From Autumnicola lenta (GTDB taxonomy: Bacteria; Bacteroidota; Bacteroidia; Flavobacteriales; Flavobacteriaceae), in NCBI RefSeq assembly GCF_031846515.1, contig NZ_JAVRHO010000022.1:1-59083 (forward strand): DNA of 59,083 nucleotides, given 5' to 3'. Each line of letters starts with the position of its first letter. The first letter of the stretch is position 1. Both the position numbers and the translations under genes were made by a program. Shown one piece after another: positions 32,589-41,657 of this stretch. The notes beneath the pieces are model-generated. The model saw only the letters and a list, made by a program, of their open reading frames with translations, ran no database searches and was not told the origin of the DNA.

Positions 32589-33732
32589 TTAATACTTTTT
32601 TATATTCTGAATATGTTTTTTCAGCCATTACTGCTGAAGTAAAATTATTTTCCAGTTTTTGCCGGGAAATGCGTGTGAAATTTTCCCGGTCCTGCTGATT
32701 GTTCAGCAAAGATACGATATGTGCGGCCAATTTCTTAACATCAAAGGCCGGGGCGAGTAATCCATTCACGTTATGTTCAATAACTTCAGAAATACCGCCT
32801 ACGTTTGTGCTTACCACTGGAACTTTATGATAAAAAGATTCATATATAAACTGCGGAATCCCCTCGCTTTGCGACGTCATCAGGCTTATATCGAACTGCG
32901 GAATAAAATTAGCGGCGTTCTCCACTTTTCCCATAAAAGTTATATGTTTCTCCAGTTTGCACTCATTTATCAAATTGAGTAACGGAGGCGTGAGAGTACT
33001 AAATTCGCCAATCTGGACAAAATGAAGGTTTTTAAGCTGCTGCTTATTAATGAGCTCATCAGCAACAAAAATAAAAGTTTCCAGGTTCTTTGGCCAGATG
33101 TGATTGGCGATGTTTCCGATAATTCGGACTTCTTTTTTTAACTGCAACTTATTCCGAAGAAGAAAGGGTGTGGTTGTAGCTTTATCCTTTATGTTCGTGC
33201 CATGGTAAATGCAGCGAATTTTATTTTTATCCTCAATAGTTTCGGAAGTAATCCTGGCAGTGGCTATGGAAACACAAAGGATTTTCTTTATTTGAGGAGA
33301 ATTGTATTTAAAAAGGGTCTGCTTTCTGGACCGAATGGGAAAAGACGTTTTTTTACTGAAAACAGCAGGTGGGAGGGAAGCGAATCGGGTTCCTAAAATA
33401 TAAAGCGTTAAAGCAGTGCTGTCGTGAATATGCACAATATCGACCTTCCTTTTCTTGCAAATATTGATGATCTTAGCCACATATCGTGGGTCCATTTTAA
33501 AACTTAAGGAGGCCGGAATTATTTCGGTTTTTGTGTCGTAAAAATTTTTACTGAAGCGGAATTTACTATTGCAAAGGACGATATTGTTGATTTTTGGGAC
33601 CACATTGGGAAGTTCCCTGCATAAGTTTTCAATATGCCTTTCTCCACCACCCCATTTCTTAACTGCTGAGAGGTGGAGGACAGTTAAATCCTGATCCTGA
33701 TATTGTTTTGCTTCTTTCTGCAATATTGTCAA
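32578..33732 (-). CDS. glycosyltransferase family 4 protein
   Basis: This 384-residue GT-B glycosyltransferase has the N-terminal acceptor domain VLHLSAVKKWGGGERHIENL and a C-terminal nucleotide-sugar domain with GNIANHIWPKNLETFI. The family motif E-x7-E is in QSEGIPQFIYESFYHKVPVV. It belongs to the surface glycan / LPS-core-like cluster that extends to 40.7 kb. It overlaps the Sua5-type gene by 11 bases. The sugar specificity cannot be inferred. Confidence 0.87.
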   Translation of the reverse strand: MTILQKEAKQYQDQDLTVLHLSAVKKWGGGERHIENLCRELPNVVPKINNIVLCNSKFRFSKNFYDTKTEIIPASLSFKMDPRYVAKIINICKKRKVDIVHIHDSTALTLYILGTRFASLPPAVFSKKTSFPIRSRKQTLFKYNSPQIKKILCVSIATARITSETIEDKNKIRCIYHGTNIKDKATTTPFLLRNKLQLKKEVRIIGNIANHIWPKNLETFIFVADELINKQQLKNLHFVQIGEFSTLTPPLLNLINECKLEKHITFMGKVENAANFIPQFDISLMTSQSEGIPQFIYESFYHKVPVVSTNVGGISEVIEHNVNGLLAPAFDVKKLAAHIVSLLNNQQDRENFTRISRQKLENNFTSAVMAEKTYSEYKKVLNER

Positions 33733-33894
33733 TGTAAAATAGATCGTGAAAGTAAAAAAATCGATATTAAGGATAAGGAAATAGCTATTTTAATTTGAAT
33801 GAGACGTTCAAATGATCTGAAACACAATCAACGGAAGGATCCACAATAATGACTTCAAATAATTATATTTGATTTTTGTATTCAGAAAGCGGAA

Positions 33895-33917
33895 GGCGAA
33901 AAATGGCAATTTTCGGC
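33895..33917 (+). repeat. dispersed palindromic repeat, copy upstream of 33968
   Basis: GGCGAAAAATGGCAATTTTC plus GGC. It is one of the few copies lying upstream of a gene. The in-frame ATG at 33869 reads through it and is therefore not the likely start. Confidence 0.75.
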
Positions 33918-33967
33918 TTCTTTTGAAAAACTTTCTGAGTTATCAGAACAATCATGCAATCTACTTC

Positions 33968-34831
33968 ATGAAAAAAATTCAGGTCGGTTTTTTGATGTCT
34001 TACGATTATGAATTGCTCAAAAAAGCAATTCCGCCGGTTTATGCAGCAGCAGATTCTGTTTTTATTGCTTTAGATGAAAATTATCGAACCTGGTCCGGAG
34101 GAAAAATATTGGTAGATCCTGAATTCTTCAAATGGCTGGAGGAAATTGATGTTGATCAAAAAATTACAATTTACAAAGATAATTTTTATGTGCCGGAACT
34201 TACTGCAATGGAAAATGAAGTGCGGGAAAGGAAAATGCTGGCGCAGAAGATGGGAAAGGGAAATTGGCTGATACAGGTAGATTGCGACGAATATTTCTTG
34301 AATTTTGAAGAATTTGTAAATGATTTGCGCAAGTATGACAAATTTTTAGATAACCCTGAAGACAAACCTGTACAGATAGCGGCTTTTCTTCTGGTTCTTT
34401 ATAAATATGTAGATAATGGAATTCTTTATGTAGAAAAAGTACGGCGGCAGATGATGGCTACTAATTTCCCTGATTATAAAGTGGGAAGAAATACAAAACA
34501 AAGAATCATTTATACACAAAACCTTCTTTTGCATGAGTCCGTTTCACGATCAGAAGAGGAGATTATTACTAAATTCAGGAATTGGGGGCACCGGGAGGAG
34601 ACGAATCCAGATCAGTTTTTGGAAAAATGGCGTGCTGTAAACAGTAAAAATTTTTCAGAATATCAGGATTTTTTCTATTTGGAGCCGGAAAAATGGAAAA
34701 AATTAGCGTTTGTAAAAGGAAATTCTGTGGAGCAAATCAGCAGTAATTTAGATTATAAGACCTTAATTCCTTCAGATTTTTATATCTATAAAAAGAATTT
34801 CGGACAATGGTTTAAATCACATTTTAAGTGA
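33968..34831 (+). CDS. glycosyltransferase family 2-like protein
   Basis: This is a 287-residue cytoplasmic protein. The start at ATG 33968 (MKKIQVGFLMSYDYELLKKA) was chosen because the upstream in-frame extension from 33869 runs through a repeat element. WLIQVDCDEYFLNFEEF (about 105-121) carries the DxD-like metal motif of GT-A glycosyltransferases. LLLHESVSRSEEE and KFRNWGHREETNPDQF resemble the end of such domains. It is divergent from the family 4 enzyme and sits in the same cluster. Specificity unknown. Confidence 0.65.
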   Translation: MKKIQVGFLMSYDYELLKKAIPPVYAAADSVFIALDENYRTWSGGKILVDPEFFKWLEEIDVDQKITIYKDNFYVPELTAMENEVRERKMLAQKMGKGNWLIQVDCDEYFLNFEEFVNDLRKYDKFLDNPEDKPVQIAAFLLVLYKYVDNGILYVEKVRRQMMATNFPDYKVGRNTKQRIIYTQNLLLHESVSRSEEEIITKFRNWGHREETNPDQFLEKWRAVNSKNFSEYQDFFYLEPEKWKKLAFVKGNSVEQISSNLDYKTLIPSDFYIYKKNFGQWFKSHFK

Positions 34832-34832
34832 A

Positions 34833-34856
34833 GCCCGAAATTTGGCGATTTTCGGC
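34833..34856 (+). repeat. dispersed palindromic repeat, copy directly after a stop codon
   Basis: GCCCGAAATTTGGCGATTTT plus CGGC, a divergent copy starting within 2 bases of the TGA of the preceding gene. Confidence 0.6.
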
Positions 34857-34892
34857 ATAGAGAAAGGAATGTGACTTTGTTTTATTCCGTAG

Positions 34893-34900
34893 TAAATTTG
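34893..34900 (+). promoter_or_regulatory. TAnnTTTG box upstream of the family 2 glycosyltransferase
   Basis: TAAATTTG matches the -7 consensus 48 bases before the ATG at 34949. Confidence 0.45.
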
Positions 34901-34948
34901 CAAAAAGAATAGCTCTGTTAATAAAATCAACTTTGAAACCATATTGAA

Positions 34949-35731
34949 ATGAAAACTGCTTTACTTATTTCTACCTACAACTGGCCTGAAGCTTTAAACC
35001 TGGTTTTAAAAAGTGTAAAAAATCAAAGTACGGCGCCAGATGAAATAGTAATTGCAGACGACGGCTCTACTGAAGAAACGGCTAACGTTATCAAGAAGCA
35101 CAAAGATCAGGGTCTTCCAATAAAGCATGTATGGCAGGAAGATGAAGGGTTTAGAAGAACTTCGATTTTAAATAAGGCTATTGCACAAGCTACTTCAGAT
35201 TATATAATTCAAACAGATGGGGACTGTATTTTACATAAAGATTTTGTCAGGGATCATATCAACAATACGAAAACGGGAACTTTTCAGTTTGGGAGCCGGG
35301 TGAATATTCAGGAAGAAGCTTTGCAGGAAATTTTTGAGGAAGGAAGAATCAGTTATGATTTTTTTGCCAGCGGAATTAAGAAGCGGACAAGGAGTCTACA
35401 TATTCCTTTTTTGAGCAGTTTTTATAAACAAAAGAATGAGCTTTCAAAGAAAGTCCGAGGTTGCAATTTGTCTTTTTGGAGAAAAGATTTTATTGAAATT
35501 AATGGTTATAATGAGGATATGACCGGCTGGGGCCAGGAAGATTCCGAAATGGTGGTAAGATTGTTGAACAAAGGCGTCGACGGAAAGCGTCTTCGTTATG
35601 CCGGAATTGTTTACCATATTTGGCACAAAGAAAGCTCTAAAGAAAAAAGTATTGTAAACCGGGAAATACAACAGAGGGCGATGGATGAGAAAATGGTTAG
35701 CTGTGAAAACGGAATTGAAAAGTATCTGTAA
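34949..35731 (+). CDS. glycosyltransferase family 2 protein with galactosyltransferase-like C-terminus
   Basis: This is a 260-residue GT-A enzyme. LLISTYNWPEALNLVLKSV and IVIADDGSTEET form the N-terminal nucleotide-binding part. QTDGDCILHKDFV (about 89-101) holds the metal-binding DGD. A C-terminal segment, NGYNEDMTGWGQEDSEM, is typical of the Glyco_transf_7C galactosyltransferase domain, where WGQED contributes acceptor binding. The gene at 38850 is a clear paralogue. It is likely to act in LPS-core or surface glycan assembly. Confidence 0.87.
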   Translation: MKTALLISTYNWPEALNLVLKSVKNQSTAPDEIVIADDGSTEETANVIKKHKDQGLPIKHVWQEDEGFRRTSILNKAIAQATSDYIIQTDGDCILHKDFVRDHINNTKTGTFQFGSRVNIQEEALQEIFEEGRISYDFFASGIKKRTRSLHIPFLSSFYKQKNELSKKVRGCNLSFWRKDFIEINGYNEDMTGWGQEDSEMVVRLLNKGVDGKRLRYAGIVYHIWHKESSKEKSIVNREIQQRAMDEKMVSCENGIEKYL

Positions 35732-35747
35732 AAGGCTACTTTTTCTT

Positions 35748-36905
35748 TTACGCTAAAGCTTTATCCAGATAGGAAATAATCGCTTTTGCTCCTCTTTCTG
35801 AAGCAGTAGAGCCTTCTTCGGTATAATAATTTTCTTCGGTTATTTTTTTCTGAACAGTTCGATATTTGGCAAAATCTGCTGTTGCCTTTGTCAGAGCTTC
35901 ATTCAGCTGTTTTGCAGAATTTATAACCTCACCACATTTCCAAAATCTAAAACTGAAATCATTTTCATACTGAAGCTCGTTTGGATTTAAAAATATACAA
36001 GGTTTGGGGGTGATAATAAATTCATAGACCTGGCTGGAAACATCGCCGACGTAAAGATCAGCCGAATTTAAGTAAGACATATCTATACTTTTCAGACTTC
36101 CCAAATCTATGTGAATATTTTTTTTCCGGTAAAATTTTTCAGGAATTTCAGAAGCCTTGTGTCCGCCTTTATTTTCCTGAAAAAGGTGTAAATGCGGAGC
36201 AAAAATTAAATTGAAATGTTCCTGATTATAAAAATAATCGAGTACTTCAAGGCCTTCGTGCTTCCACGAAGATAAGTTTGGGTCGAAATGAGGATTGTAT
36301 AAAACAACGGGTTTTTTATTCCCAAAAGAGAAATTTCTTTCCTTCGCTTTTAATGCATCTAATTTAGCGTAGCCGGTGATAGCAGGATGATTTCCTAACA
36401 GTCCCATCTCCTTATACTGCTGGTACTGAAAATTGCCAATTATCAGCTGAAAGTCAAAATCCAACTGACTCTTATTAAAGGCGTAAGCCCTGCCGGGGGT
36501 GCCATGTGGAAATTTGAGAAGTTTAGGTGTTTTGCCCGGTTTTCTATCTCGTAACAGGTACTTGTGAAAATAATCAGTGAAAACTACAGCATCAAAAGTT
36601 TTGAGAATATACTTTTTGTTTTTCTTGATCCAGAATCCTTTTCTTGGCAATTCTCTGCCTTTTATTCTATCAGTAAAAGACCGGAAAGCTGAAGTCGGCA
36701 ACTCTTCTACGGTAATATTATCGCCATCCAACTCTTTAATGCTTCTGCGCAGCAAATCGTGGTTTGAAGGATAGGTGAGAATACTTACTTTTTGAGTTTT
36801 CGAAAGCTCTGTCGCAATGCTGATAAAATGAAAGATATGATGGATTTCGTCTAGGAAAATAAATCCTATTTTATAAGTTCTTTCACTTTCTGTCTTAGTC
36901 CCCAT
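35748..36905 (-). CDS. CDP-glycerol glycerophosphotransferase family protein
   Basis: This 385-residue GT-B-like protein resembles TagB/TagF-type polymerase domains. LLKFPHGTPGRAYAF (about 130-144) contains the conserved HGT, and MSYLNSADLYVGDVSSQVYE contains the D-x-S-S-x-x-x-E nucleotide-binding motif. In Gram-negative bacteria such enzymes can add glycerol-phosphate or other phosphoalcohols, or act on sugars. The actual donor here is unknown. It is convergent with the preceding glycosyltransferase (16-base gap, no terminator) and divergent from the kinase gene. Confidence 0.75.
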   Translation of the reverse strand: MGTKTESERTYKIGFIFLDEIHHIFHFISIATELSKTQKVSILTYPSNHDLLRRSIKELDGDNITVEELPTSAFRSFTDRIKGRELPRKGFWIKKNKKYILKTFDAVVFTDYFHKYLLRDRKPGKTPKLLKFPHGTPGRAYAFNKSQLDFDFQLIIGNFQYQQYKEMGLLGNHPAITGYAKLDALKAKERNFSFGNKKPVVLYNPHFDPNLSSWKHEGLEVLDYFYNQEHFNLIFAPHLHLFQENKGGHKASEIPEKFYRKKNIHIDLGSLKSIDMSYLNSADLYVGDVSSQVYEFIITPKPCIFLNPNELQYENDFSFRFWKCGEVINSAKQLNEALTKATADFAKYRTVQKKITEENYYTEEGSTASERGAKAIISYLDKALA

Positions 36906-37026
36906 TGTTACAAGATTACCACTTTAGCAGGAAATATACAATTTGCCTCACTTGAATTCCCATTGCGGTACCTCGATAAAACTTTTTTCAGACGGGAAAT
37001 CTTTATTAAAAACTTATTTTTGTGCT

Positions 37027-37779
37027 ATGAAATTTGTGGTAGAAAAAGCTTTTGCAGATCAGAGAGAAGAAATTCTGCACTTTATAAATCATTTCAGTAG
37101 AGAAGGGGAAGTACTGGATAAAGGTCAGCGTAACGACATTAAAATCTTCGATCTCAACGGGAAAAGGCTAAACGTAAAATCTTTCAAAAAACCCAATCTG
37201 ATTAATCAGGTAGCATACAAATATTTCAGAAAATCCAAGGCACGTCGCTCTTTTGAAAACGCAAATTATTTATTGTCACACAATTTAAAAACTCCTGTTC
37301 CTGTTGCCTATGCAGAAGCGTCCGGTTTATTATTTACAGAGAGCTTTTATGTGTGCGAACAGATTCCATATGATCTTACCTTTAGGGAATTAATTCATGA
37401 GCCTGATTATCCTCAGAGAGAGGAAATACTCAGGGCATTTACCCGGTTTACATTTCGGTTACACGAAAATAACGTCAACTTTCTGGATCACTCTCCGGGA
37501 AATACACTCATTCAAACCAATAACGGAAATTTTGAATTTTATTTGGTAGATTTAAACCGGATGAAATTTGAGCCTCTGAATTTTGAAGAACGAATGAAAA
37601 ATTTGCATCGCATTACTCGTTTTGAGGACATGGCGAAAATAATAGCAAATGAATATGCGAAGTTAATCCCGGAAACTGAAGAAGAAGTTTTTTCTGAATT
37701 GTGGAGTCATATTCAGAAATTTCAGGAAAAGGCAAGGAAGAAAAAGGAGTTTAAGAAACGACTAGGATTGAAAAAATAA
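37027..37779 (+). CDS. lipopolysaccharide kinase family protein (Kdo kinase-like)
   Basis: This is a 250-residue protein-kinase-fold enzyme of the KdkA/WaaP group. The catalytic-loop-like FLDHSPGNTLIQ (about 156-167) and metal-binding LVDLNRMKF (about 179-187) are visible, with the glycine-rich-lobe lysine near NVKSFKKPN. Such enzymes phosphorylate Kdo or heptose in the inner core of LPS. Flavobacterial LPS often carries a single phosphorylated Kdo, which would fit. Start 37027 (MKFVVEKAF) was chosen. An in-frame ATG at 36943 would overlap the divergent gene's upstream region and adds an unlikely tail. Confidence 0.82.
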   Translation: MKFVVEKAFADQREEILHFINHFSREGEVLDKGQRNDIKIFDLNGKRLNVKSFKKPNLINQVAYKYFRKSKARRSFENANYLLSHNLKTPVPVAYAEASGLLFTESFYVCEQIPYDLTFRELIHEPDYPQREEILRAFTRFTFRLHENNVNFLDHSPGNTLIQTNNGNFEFYLVDLNRMKFEPLNFEERMKNLHRITRFEDMAKIIANEYAKLIPETEEEVFSELWSHIQKFQEKARKKKEFKKRLGLKK

Positions 37780-37780
37780 G

Positions 37781-38788
37781 TCAGTCCATATTCCTTTTCA
37801 TTAGCCAATGATAAAGAACAATATTATAAGCTTTAAAACCTTCAAGGTAGCTCAAGATATAACCTTCTTTTCCTGCAAGAAAATTTCTTTTGATGAAATA
37901 CTGTTTAAGGAAAGCCTTAACCGGATTCCAGAGAAAATGAAATTTATAAATTTTCTCCTTCGGGTTTTTTGAAGATCCAGTGCGTTTGGCTTCCCTCATA
38001 AGCTCCTGAGTGTACTGATTATAATTTTTCAATTCGGGATCCTTAATTTTTCCGTTTAAAATCTGGAGCTTCACATACCGGCTTAGAACCCCGTAACCAT
38101 TCATAGAAGTAGAGGTTAACCCTGCTACACCGTCCATAAAACCCAGTCGCAGAATATATTCACTTAAAAACCTGTAGAGTGGCTTAAGTAGCAACGGAGC
38201 TGCCCCTACTTCTTTCTTCCGCTGAAAAAGTTGCGTGGACTGCAACTCAGAATACTGATTTTTCTTCTGAAAGAAGTGCCACAGATTTCTGTAGGTATAA
38301 TGTAATATTCTGCCTTTAAGCACACCAACAGATCCTTCGCATATAAGTTGCTCATGAACCAGACCTTCATATCTGCAGAATTTTCTATTGAATAATCTGA
38401 GCTTTATCTTATTTCCGTTTGTTCCATGATGGATGAACCGGTTAATAAAATAATTTTTGAATAACATCTTGTACGCCTTATGCTTCGGGTTTTTTATCGC
38501 TGAAAGAATTTCATTGCGCAGTTCGTAAGTGATGTATTCATCAGCATCCAGCACCAGGATCCAGTCGTTCTTTGCCCTTGCGATCCCGTAATTCTTCTGA
38601 TTAGAAAAATTATCGAATTTACGTTGTAGGATGGTACAATTATGTTTTTCTGATATTTTAACTGTGGCATCTGTACTGTAAGAATCCATAATTAAAACCT
38701 CGTCTGCAAAACCCGAACAGGAAATGGCCTGCTCTATTAATTCTTCTTCGTTGTATGTAGGTATTAAAACTGTTATGGGTGCCCGCAT
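37781..38788 (-). CDS. glycosyltransferase family 2 protein (WaaE/KdtX-like)
   Basis: This 335-residue GT2 enzyme has TVLIPTYNEEELIEQAI at the start, IMDSYSTDATVKI, and WILVLDADEYITYEL with the DAD metal motif (about 77-91). This pattern is typical of the lipopolysaccharide-core glucosyltransferase group WaaE/KdtX. The C-terminal region is basic (RMEXX-free, with several KR-rich stretches), consistent with contact to the inner membrane. Its 3' end abuts the kinase gene by one base, so the two converge. Confidence 0.85.
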   Translation of the reverse strand: MRAPITVLIPTYNEEELIEQAISCSGFADEVLIMDSYSTDATVKISEKHNCTILQRKFDNFSNQKNYGIARAKNDWILVLDADEYITYELRNEILSAIKNPKHKAYKMLFKNYFINRFIHHGTNGNKIKLRLFNRKFCRYEGLVHEQLICEGSVGVLKGRILHYTYRNLWHFFQKKNQYSELQSTQLFQRKKEVGAAPLLLKPLYRFLSEYILRLGFMDGVAGLTSTSMNGYGVLSRYVKLQILNGKIKDPELKNYNQYTQELMREAKRTGSSKNPKEKIYKFHFLWNPVKAFLKQYFIKRNFLAGKEGYILSYLEGFKAYNIVLYHWLMKRNMD

Positions 38789-38849
38789 CTAGATATCAAA
38801 GGATTTCAAGTGGATAAAATTAAGTATTTTTGGGGTAAATCCAATTTTA

Positions 38850-39680
38850 ATGAAGGCTATTGATACATCGGTAATTTTAAGTACGTATAATGCTGAAGAA
38901 TGGTTGAAGAAAGTTCTATGGAGTTATACCGTTCAAACCTACCGAAATTTTGAAATAGTAATTGCAGACGATGGTTCAGGAGAAGGAACAAAAGCTCTTA
39001 TTGAAGAATTTAAATCAAAGACTGAAATTCCGATAAAACATGTATGGCACCCGGACAGGGGCTTTCAAAAATCCGAAATTCTGAATAAAGCAATTGTAGC
39101 TACAGAGAGCGACTATATTGTGATGAGTGACGGGGATTGCATTGTGCGCGAAGATTTTATTGAGAAGCATGTGAAATACAGGACTTACGGCTATTTTTTA
39201 AGCGGCGGTTATTTTAAACTTCCTATGGACCTTTCCCAAAAAATCGAGAAGGAAGATATATTAACAGGACACTGTTTCAACTTAAAATGGCTAAAAAAGA
39301 ACGGACTTTCTTCTTCATTTAAGAATAATAAAATTGATGCTCATGGATTTAAGAGCTGGATACTGAATTTATTAACGCCTACTTCAGCAACATGGAATGG
39401 TCATAACTCTTCGGGTTGGAAAAAAGATATTCTGGAAGTAAACGGTTTTGATGAAAGAATGCAGTACGGGGGACAGGACAGGGAGCTTGGGGAACGACTG
39501 ATGAATTTTGGAATTCGTGCTAAGCAGATTAGATACAGCGCGATTTGCCTGCACCTGGATCACTCACGCGGTTATAAGAATCAGGTTTCAATAGATAAGA
39601 ACCTTGCGATAAGAAAAGCTACCCGCGATCAAAAAAGTACCACAACGGCTTCCGGGATTAAAAAGAATTCTTCTTCATGA
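38850..39680 (+). CDS. glycosyltransferase family 2 protein, paralogue of the gene at 34949
   Basis: This 276-residue GT-A enzyme has VILSTYNAEEWLKKVLWSY, IVIADDGSGEGT and VMSDGDCIVREDFIEKH. The C-terminal part has NGFDERMQYGGQDRELGERL, the equivalent of the WGQED segment in the paralogue but with GGQDRE. Residues KHVW, ILNKAI and DGDCI are shared with the gene at 34949 at matching positions. Its 3' end overlaps the converging heptosyltransferase-type gene by 23 bases. Confidence 0.86.
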   Translation: MKAIDTSVILSTYNAEEWLKKVLWSYTVQTYRNFEIVIADDGSGEGTKALIEEFKSKTEIPIKHVWHPDRGFQKSEILNKAIVATESDYIVMSDGDCIVREDFIEKHVKYRTYGYFLSGGYFKLPMDLSQKIEKEDILTGHCFNLKWLKKNGLSSSFKNNKIDAHGFKSWILNLLTPTSATWNGHNSSGWKKDILEVNGFDERMQYGGQDRELGERLMNFGIRAKQIRYSAICLHLDHSRGYKNQVSIDKNLAIRKATRDQKSTTTASGIKKNSSS

Positions 39681-40710
39681 ATTCGTTAATCTGTGGCAGA
39701 ATATAATCTGGTGTAAATTCGTGGTATAAAGATGAGCTTTGCTTATAAAGTTCTTTTTTACTCTTTCCTGCAAACAATTCAGGTTTTACATCCTTTAGAT
39801 GTATCGACTGGTTTTGAGGTTCATTCTCGAATGTTGCCCAGAATTCCTTTACAATATATGGTGAAAAAATGGTAAAAGTAGCTTTTTTAAAGGCTTTTGC
39901 TATGTGTATACTGCCTCCTTCATTTGCAATCATACCGTCACAGTGGTAGATGATCTTAATAAAATCCCTCAGGCTTTTTCCGAAGATGTCCGGGTAGATC
40001 TTATCTGAAGTTTTGACTTCTGCTAAGATTTTATCTACACTTGATCTTTGGGATGGGATATAATTGAAAATAATATTTACGTCGTAATTATCAATTAAAT
40101 AATTAATAATTTCTGCAGTATAGGAGACAGGAAGCGATTTGGAAGCATCACTCCCCAGGATCCCAAACATAATGGTTTTCCTGTTTTTATTTAAAGGCTG
40201 CAAAAAAGTTGCACCTTCTTTCTTTTCTTCTTCGGTTAGAAACAATTTTGGAGCTGCTTCAATTTCTACTTCCCCATCCAGACATTTTATTAAATTGATT
40301 CTGTCATCTATTGCTTTTCCAAAAGGAGAGTCCTGTTCTGCGAGAATAGGAATTTTGTGGGTGTAGGCGAGTGGCAATGTCTTTTTTTGATAACTAATGC
40401 GCTTTTTTGCATTGCTAAACAGGCTCAGGAACTGACTTTGAAATTTGACATATGGATCTATAATTACATCAAATTTCTCATCTTTAATGTAGGACGCCGT
40501 ACTAATAAGATTTTTGATCTGCTTTAATTCCTTCTCCTTTACAGCGATAATATGGTCAATATTCGGATTGTTCTCCAATACTGGTGCAGCATAATCATAG
40601 CAGAGAAAGAAGATAACCGAATTCGGATATTTTTTCTTCAAATTGTTGGGTATAATTGACGCCAATAATACGTCACCAATTCTTTTATTCTGAATAATTA
40701 AAATCTTCAT
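39658..40710 (-). CDS. glycosyltransferase family 9 protein (heptosyltransferase-like)
   Basis: This 350-residue GT-B enzyme is of the ADP-heptose:LPS heptosyltransferase family. MKILIIQNKRIGDVLLASII is the family N-terminus, and MIANEGGSIHIAKAF (about 246-260) contains the donor-binding G-G-S-x-H region. KTIMFGILGSDASKSLPV fits the GT9 motif around residue 180. It marks the cluster as LPS-core related. It is the right end of the envelope cluster; dapD follows on the same strand 43 bases away. Confidence 0.85.
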   Translation of the reverse strand: MKILIIQNKRIGDVLLASIIPNNLKKKYPNSVIFFLCYDYAAPVLENNPNIDHIIAVKEKELKQIKNLISTASYIKDEKFDVIIDPYVKFQSQFLSLFSNAKKRISYQKKTLPLAYTHKIPILAEQDSPFGKAIDDRINLIKCLDGEVEIEAAPKLFLTEEEKKEGATFLQPLNKNRKTIMFGILGSDASKSLPVSYTAEIINYLIDNYDVNIIFNYIPSQRSSVDKILAEVKTSDKIYPDIFGKSLRDFIKIIYHCDGMIANEGGSIHIAKAFKKATFTIFSPYIVKEFWATFENEPQNQSIHLKDVKPELFAGKSKKELYKQSSSLYHEFTPDYILPQINEFMKKNSF

Positions 40711-40753
40711 CCTTATTCTCCCGGGTTATCTTCTTTATAAGATTATTTCATGG

Positions 40754-41569
40754 TTACACAGCAACGCTGTACTCCCTTAGAGCATCATTAAGTGATGTTT
40801 TTTTGTTCGTGCTTTCTTTTCTTTTTCCAATAATAAGAGCACATGGTACCTGATATTCACCTGCCGGGAATTTTTTAGTATAACTACCAGGGATCACCAC
40901 AGATCTTGCCGGCACATAACCTTTAAACTGTTTTGGCTCATCTCCTGTAACATCAATAATTTTTGTAGAACCTGTAAGTACTACATTTGCACCAAGTACA
41001 GCTTCTTTTTCTACGCGAATCCCTTCTACCACGATACTTCTGGAGCCTAAAAAAGCATTGTCTTCAATAATGACCGGAGCGGCCTGTAGTGGTTCTAAAA
41101 CTCCGCCAATTCCAACACCACCGCTTAAATGTACATTTTTGCCAATCTGTGCACAACTTCCTACCGTAGCCCATGTATCCACCATAGTGCCTTCATCTAC
41201 ATATGCACCAATATTTACATAGCTGGGCATCATAATTACTCCGCTGGAAATATAAGCACCATGCCGTGCAACCGCATTAGGAACCACACGGATTCCTTTT
41301 TCTTTATAACCTCTTTTTAAAGGCATTTTGTCGTGATATTCAAAAATACCTGCTTCCAGGGTTTCCATTTTCTGAATTGGGAAGTACAATACAACTGCTT
41401 TTTTAACCCATTCATTTATCTGCCAGCCGTCTGCTGTTGGCTCCGCTGTTCTCAGCTTTCCCTGGTCAAGTAGTTCAATGACCTCACGTATGGCATCTGT
41501 TGTTTCTTTATTTTGAAGTAAGTCCCGGTTCTCCCAGGCTTCTGTAATTTTTGCTTGTAATTGATCCAT
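40754..41569 (-). CDS. dapD: 2,3,4,5-tetrahydropyridine-2,6-dicarboxylate N-succinyltransferase
   Basis: DapD succinylates tetrahydrodipicolinate in the lysine/meso-diaminopimelate pathway. It has 271 residues. The N-terminal helical domain is followed by a left-handed beta-helix of hexapeptide repeats (GAYISSGVIMMPSYVNIGAY and onwards). Conserved segments are YVDEGTMVDTWATVGSCAQIG, LSGGVGIGGVLEPLQAAPVI and EDNAFLGSRSIVVEG. A TAnnTTTG promoter lies 17 bases upstream, in a divergent promoter region shared with ruvX. Confidence 0.95.
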   Translation of the reverse strand: MDQLQAKITEAWENRDLLQNKETTDAIREVIELLDQGKLRTAEPTADGWQINEWVKKAVVLYFPIQKMETLEAGIFEYHDKMPLKRGYKEKGIRVVPNAVARHGAYISSGVIMMPSYVNIGAYVDEGTMVDTWATVGSCAQIGKNVHLSGGVGIGGVLEPLQAAPVIIEDNAFLGSRSIVVEGIRVEKEAVLGANVVLTGSTKIIDVTGDEPKQFKGYVPARSVVIPGSYTKKFPAGEYQVPCALIIGKRKESTNKKTSLNDALREYSVAV

Positions 41570-41585
41570 TCTTAAATGTTTTCCG

Positions 41586-41593
41586 CAAATATA
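41586..41593 (-). promoter_or_regulatory. TAnnTTTG promoter box for dapD
   Basis: On the minus strand TATATTTG matches TAnnTTTG, 17 bases before the dapD start. Confidence 0.5.
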
Positions 41594-41635
41594 ACAGCTT
41601 ATGGCTAAATTTTGGATGCATAGTGATATAAACCT

Positions 41636-41643
41636 TACATTTG
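41636..41643 (+). promoter_or_regulatory. TAnnTTTG promoter box for ruvX
   Basis: TACATTTG matches TAnnTTTG, 15 bases before the ATG at 41658. It supports that start over the in-frame ATG at 41601. Confidence 0.5.
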
Positions 41644-41657
41644 TGCAAATTTTTGAT

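Noticed and set aside
37015..37022. TATTTTTG box before the Kdo-kinase-like gene as promoter
   Set aside because: It ends only 4 bases before the start codon, so the expected transcription start would fall within the coding region. It was left out of the feature list.
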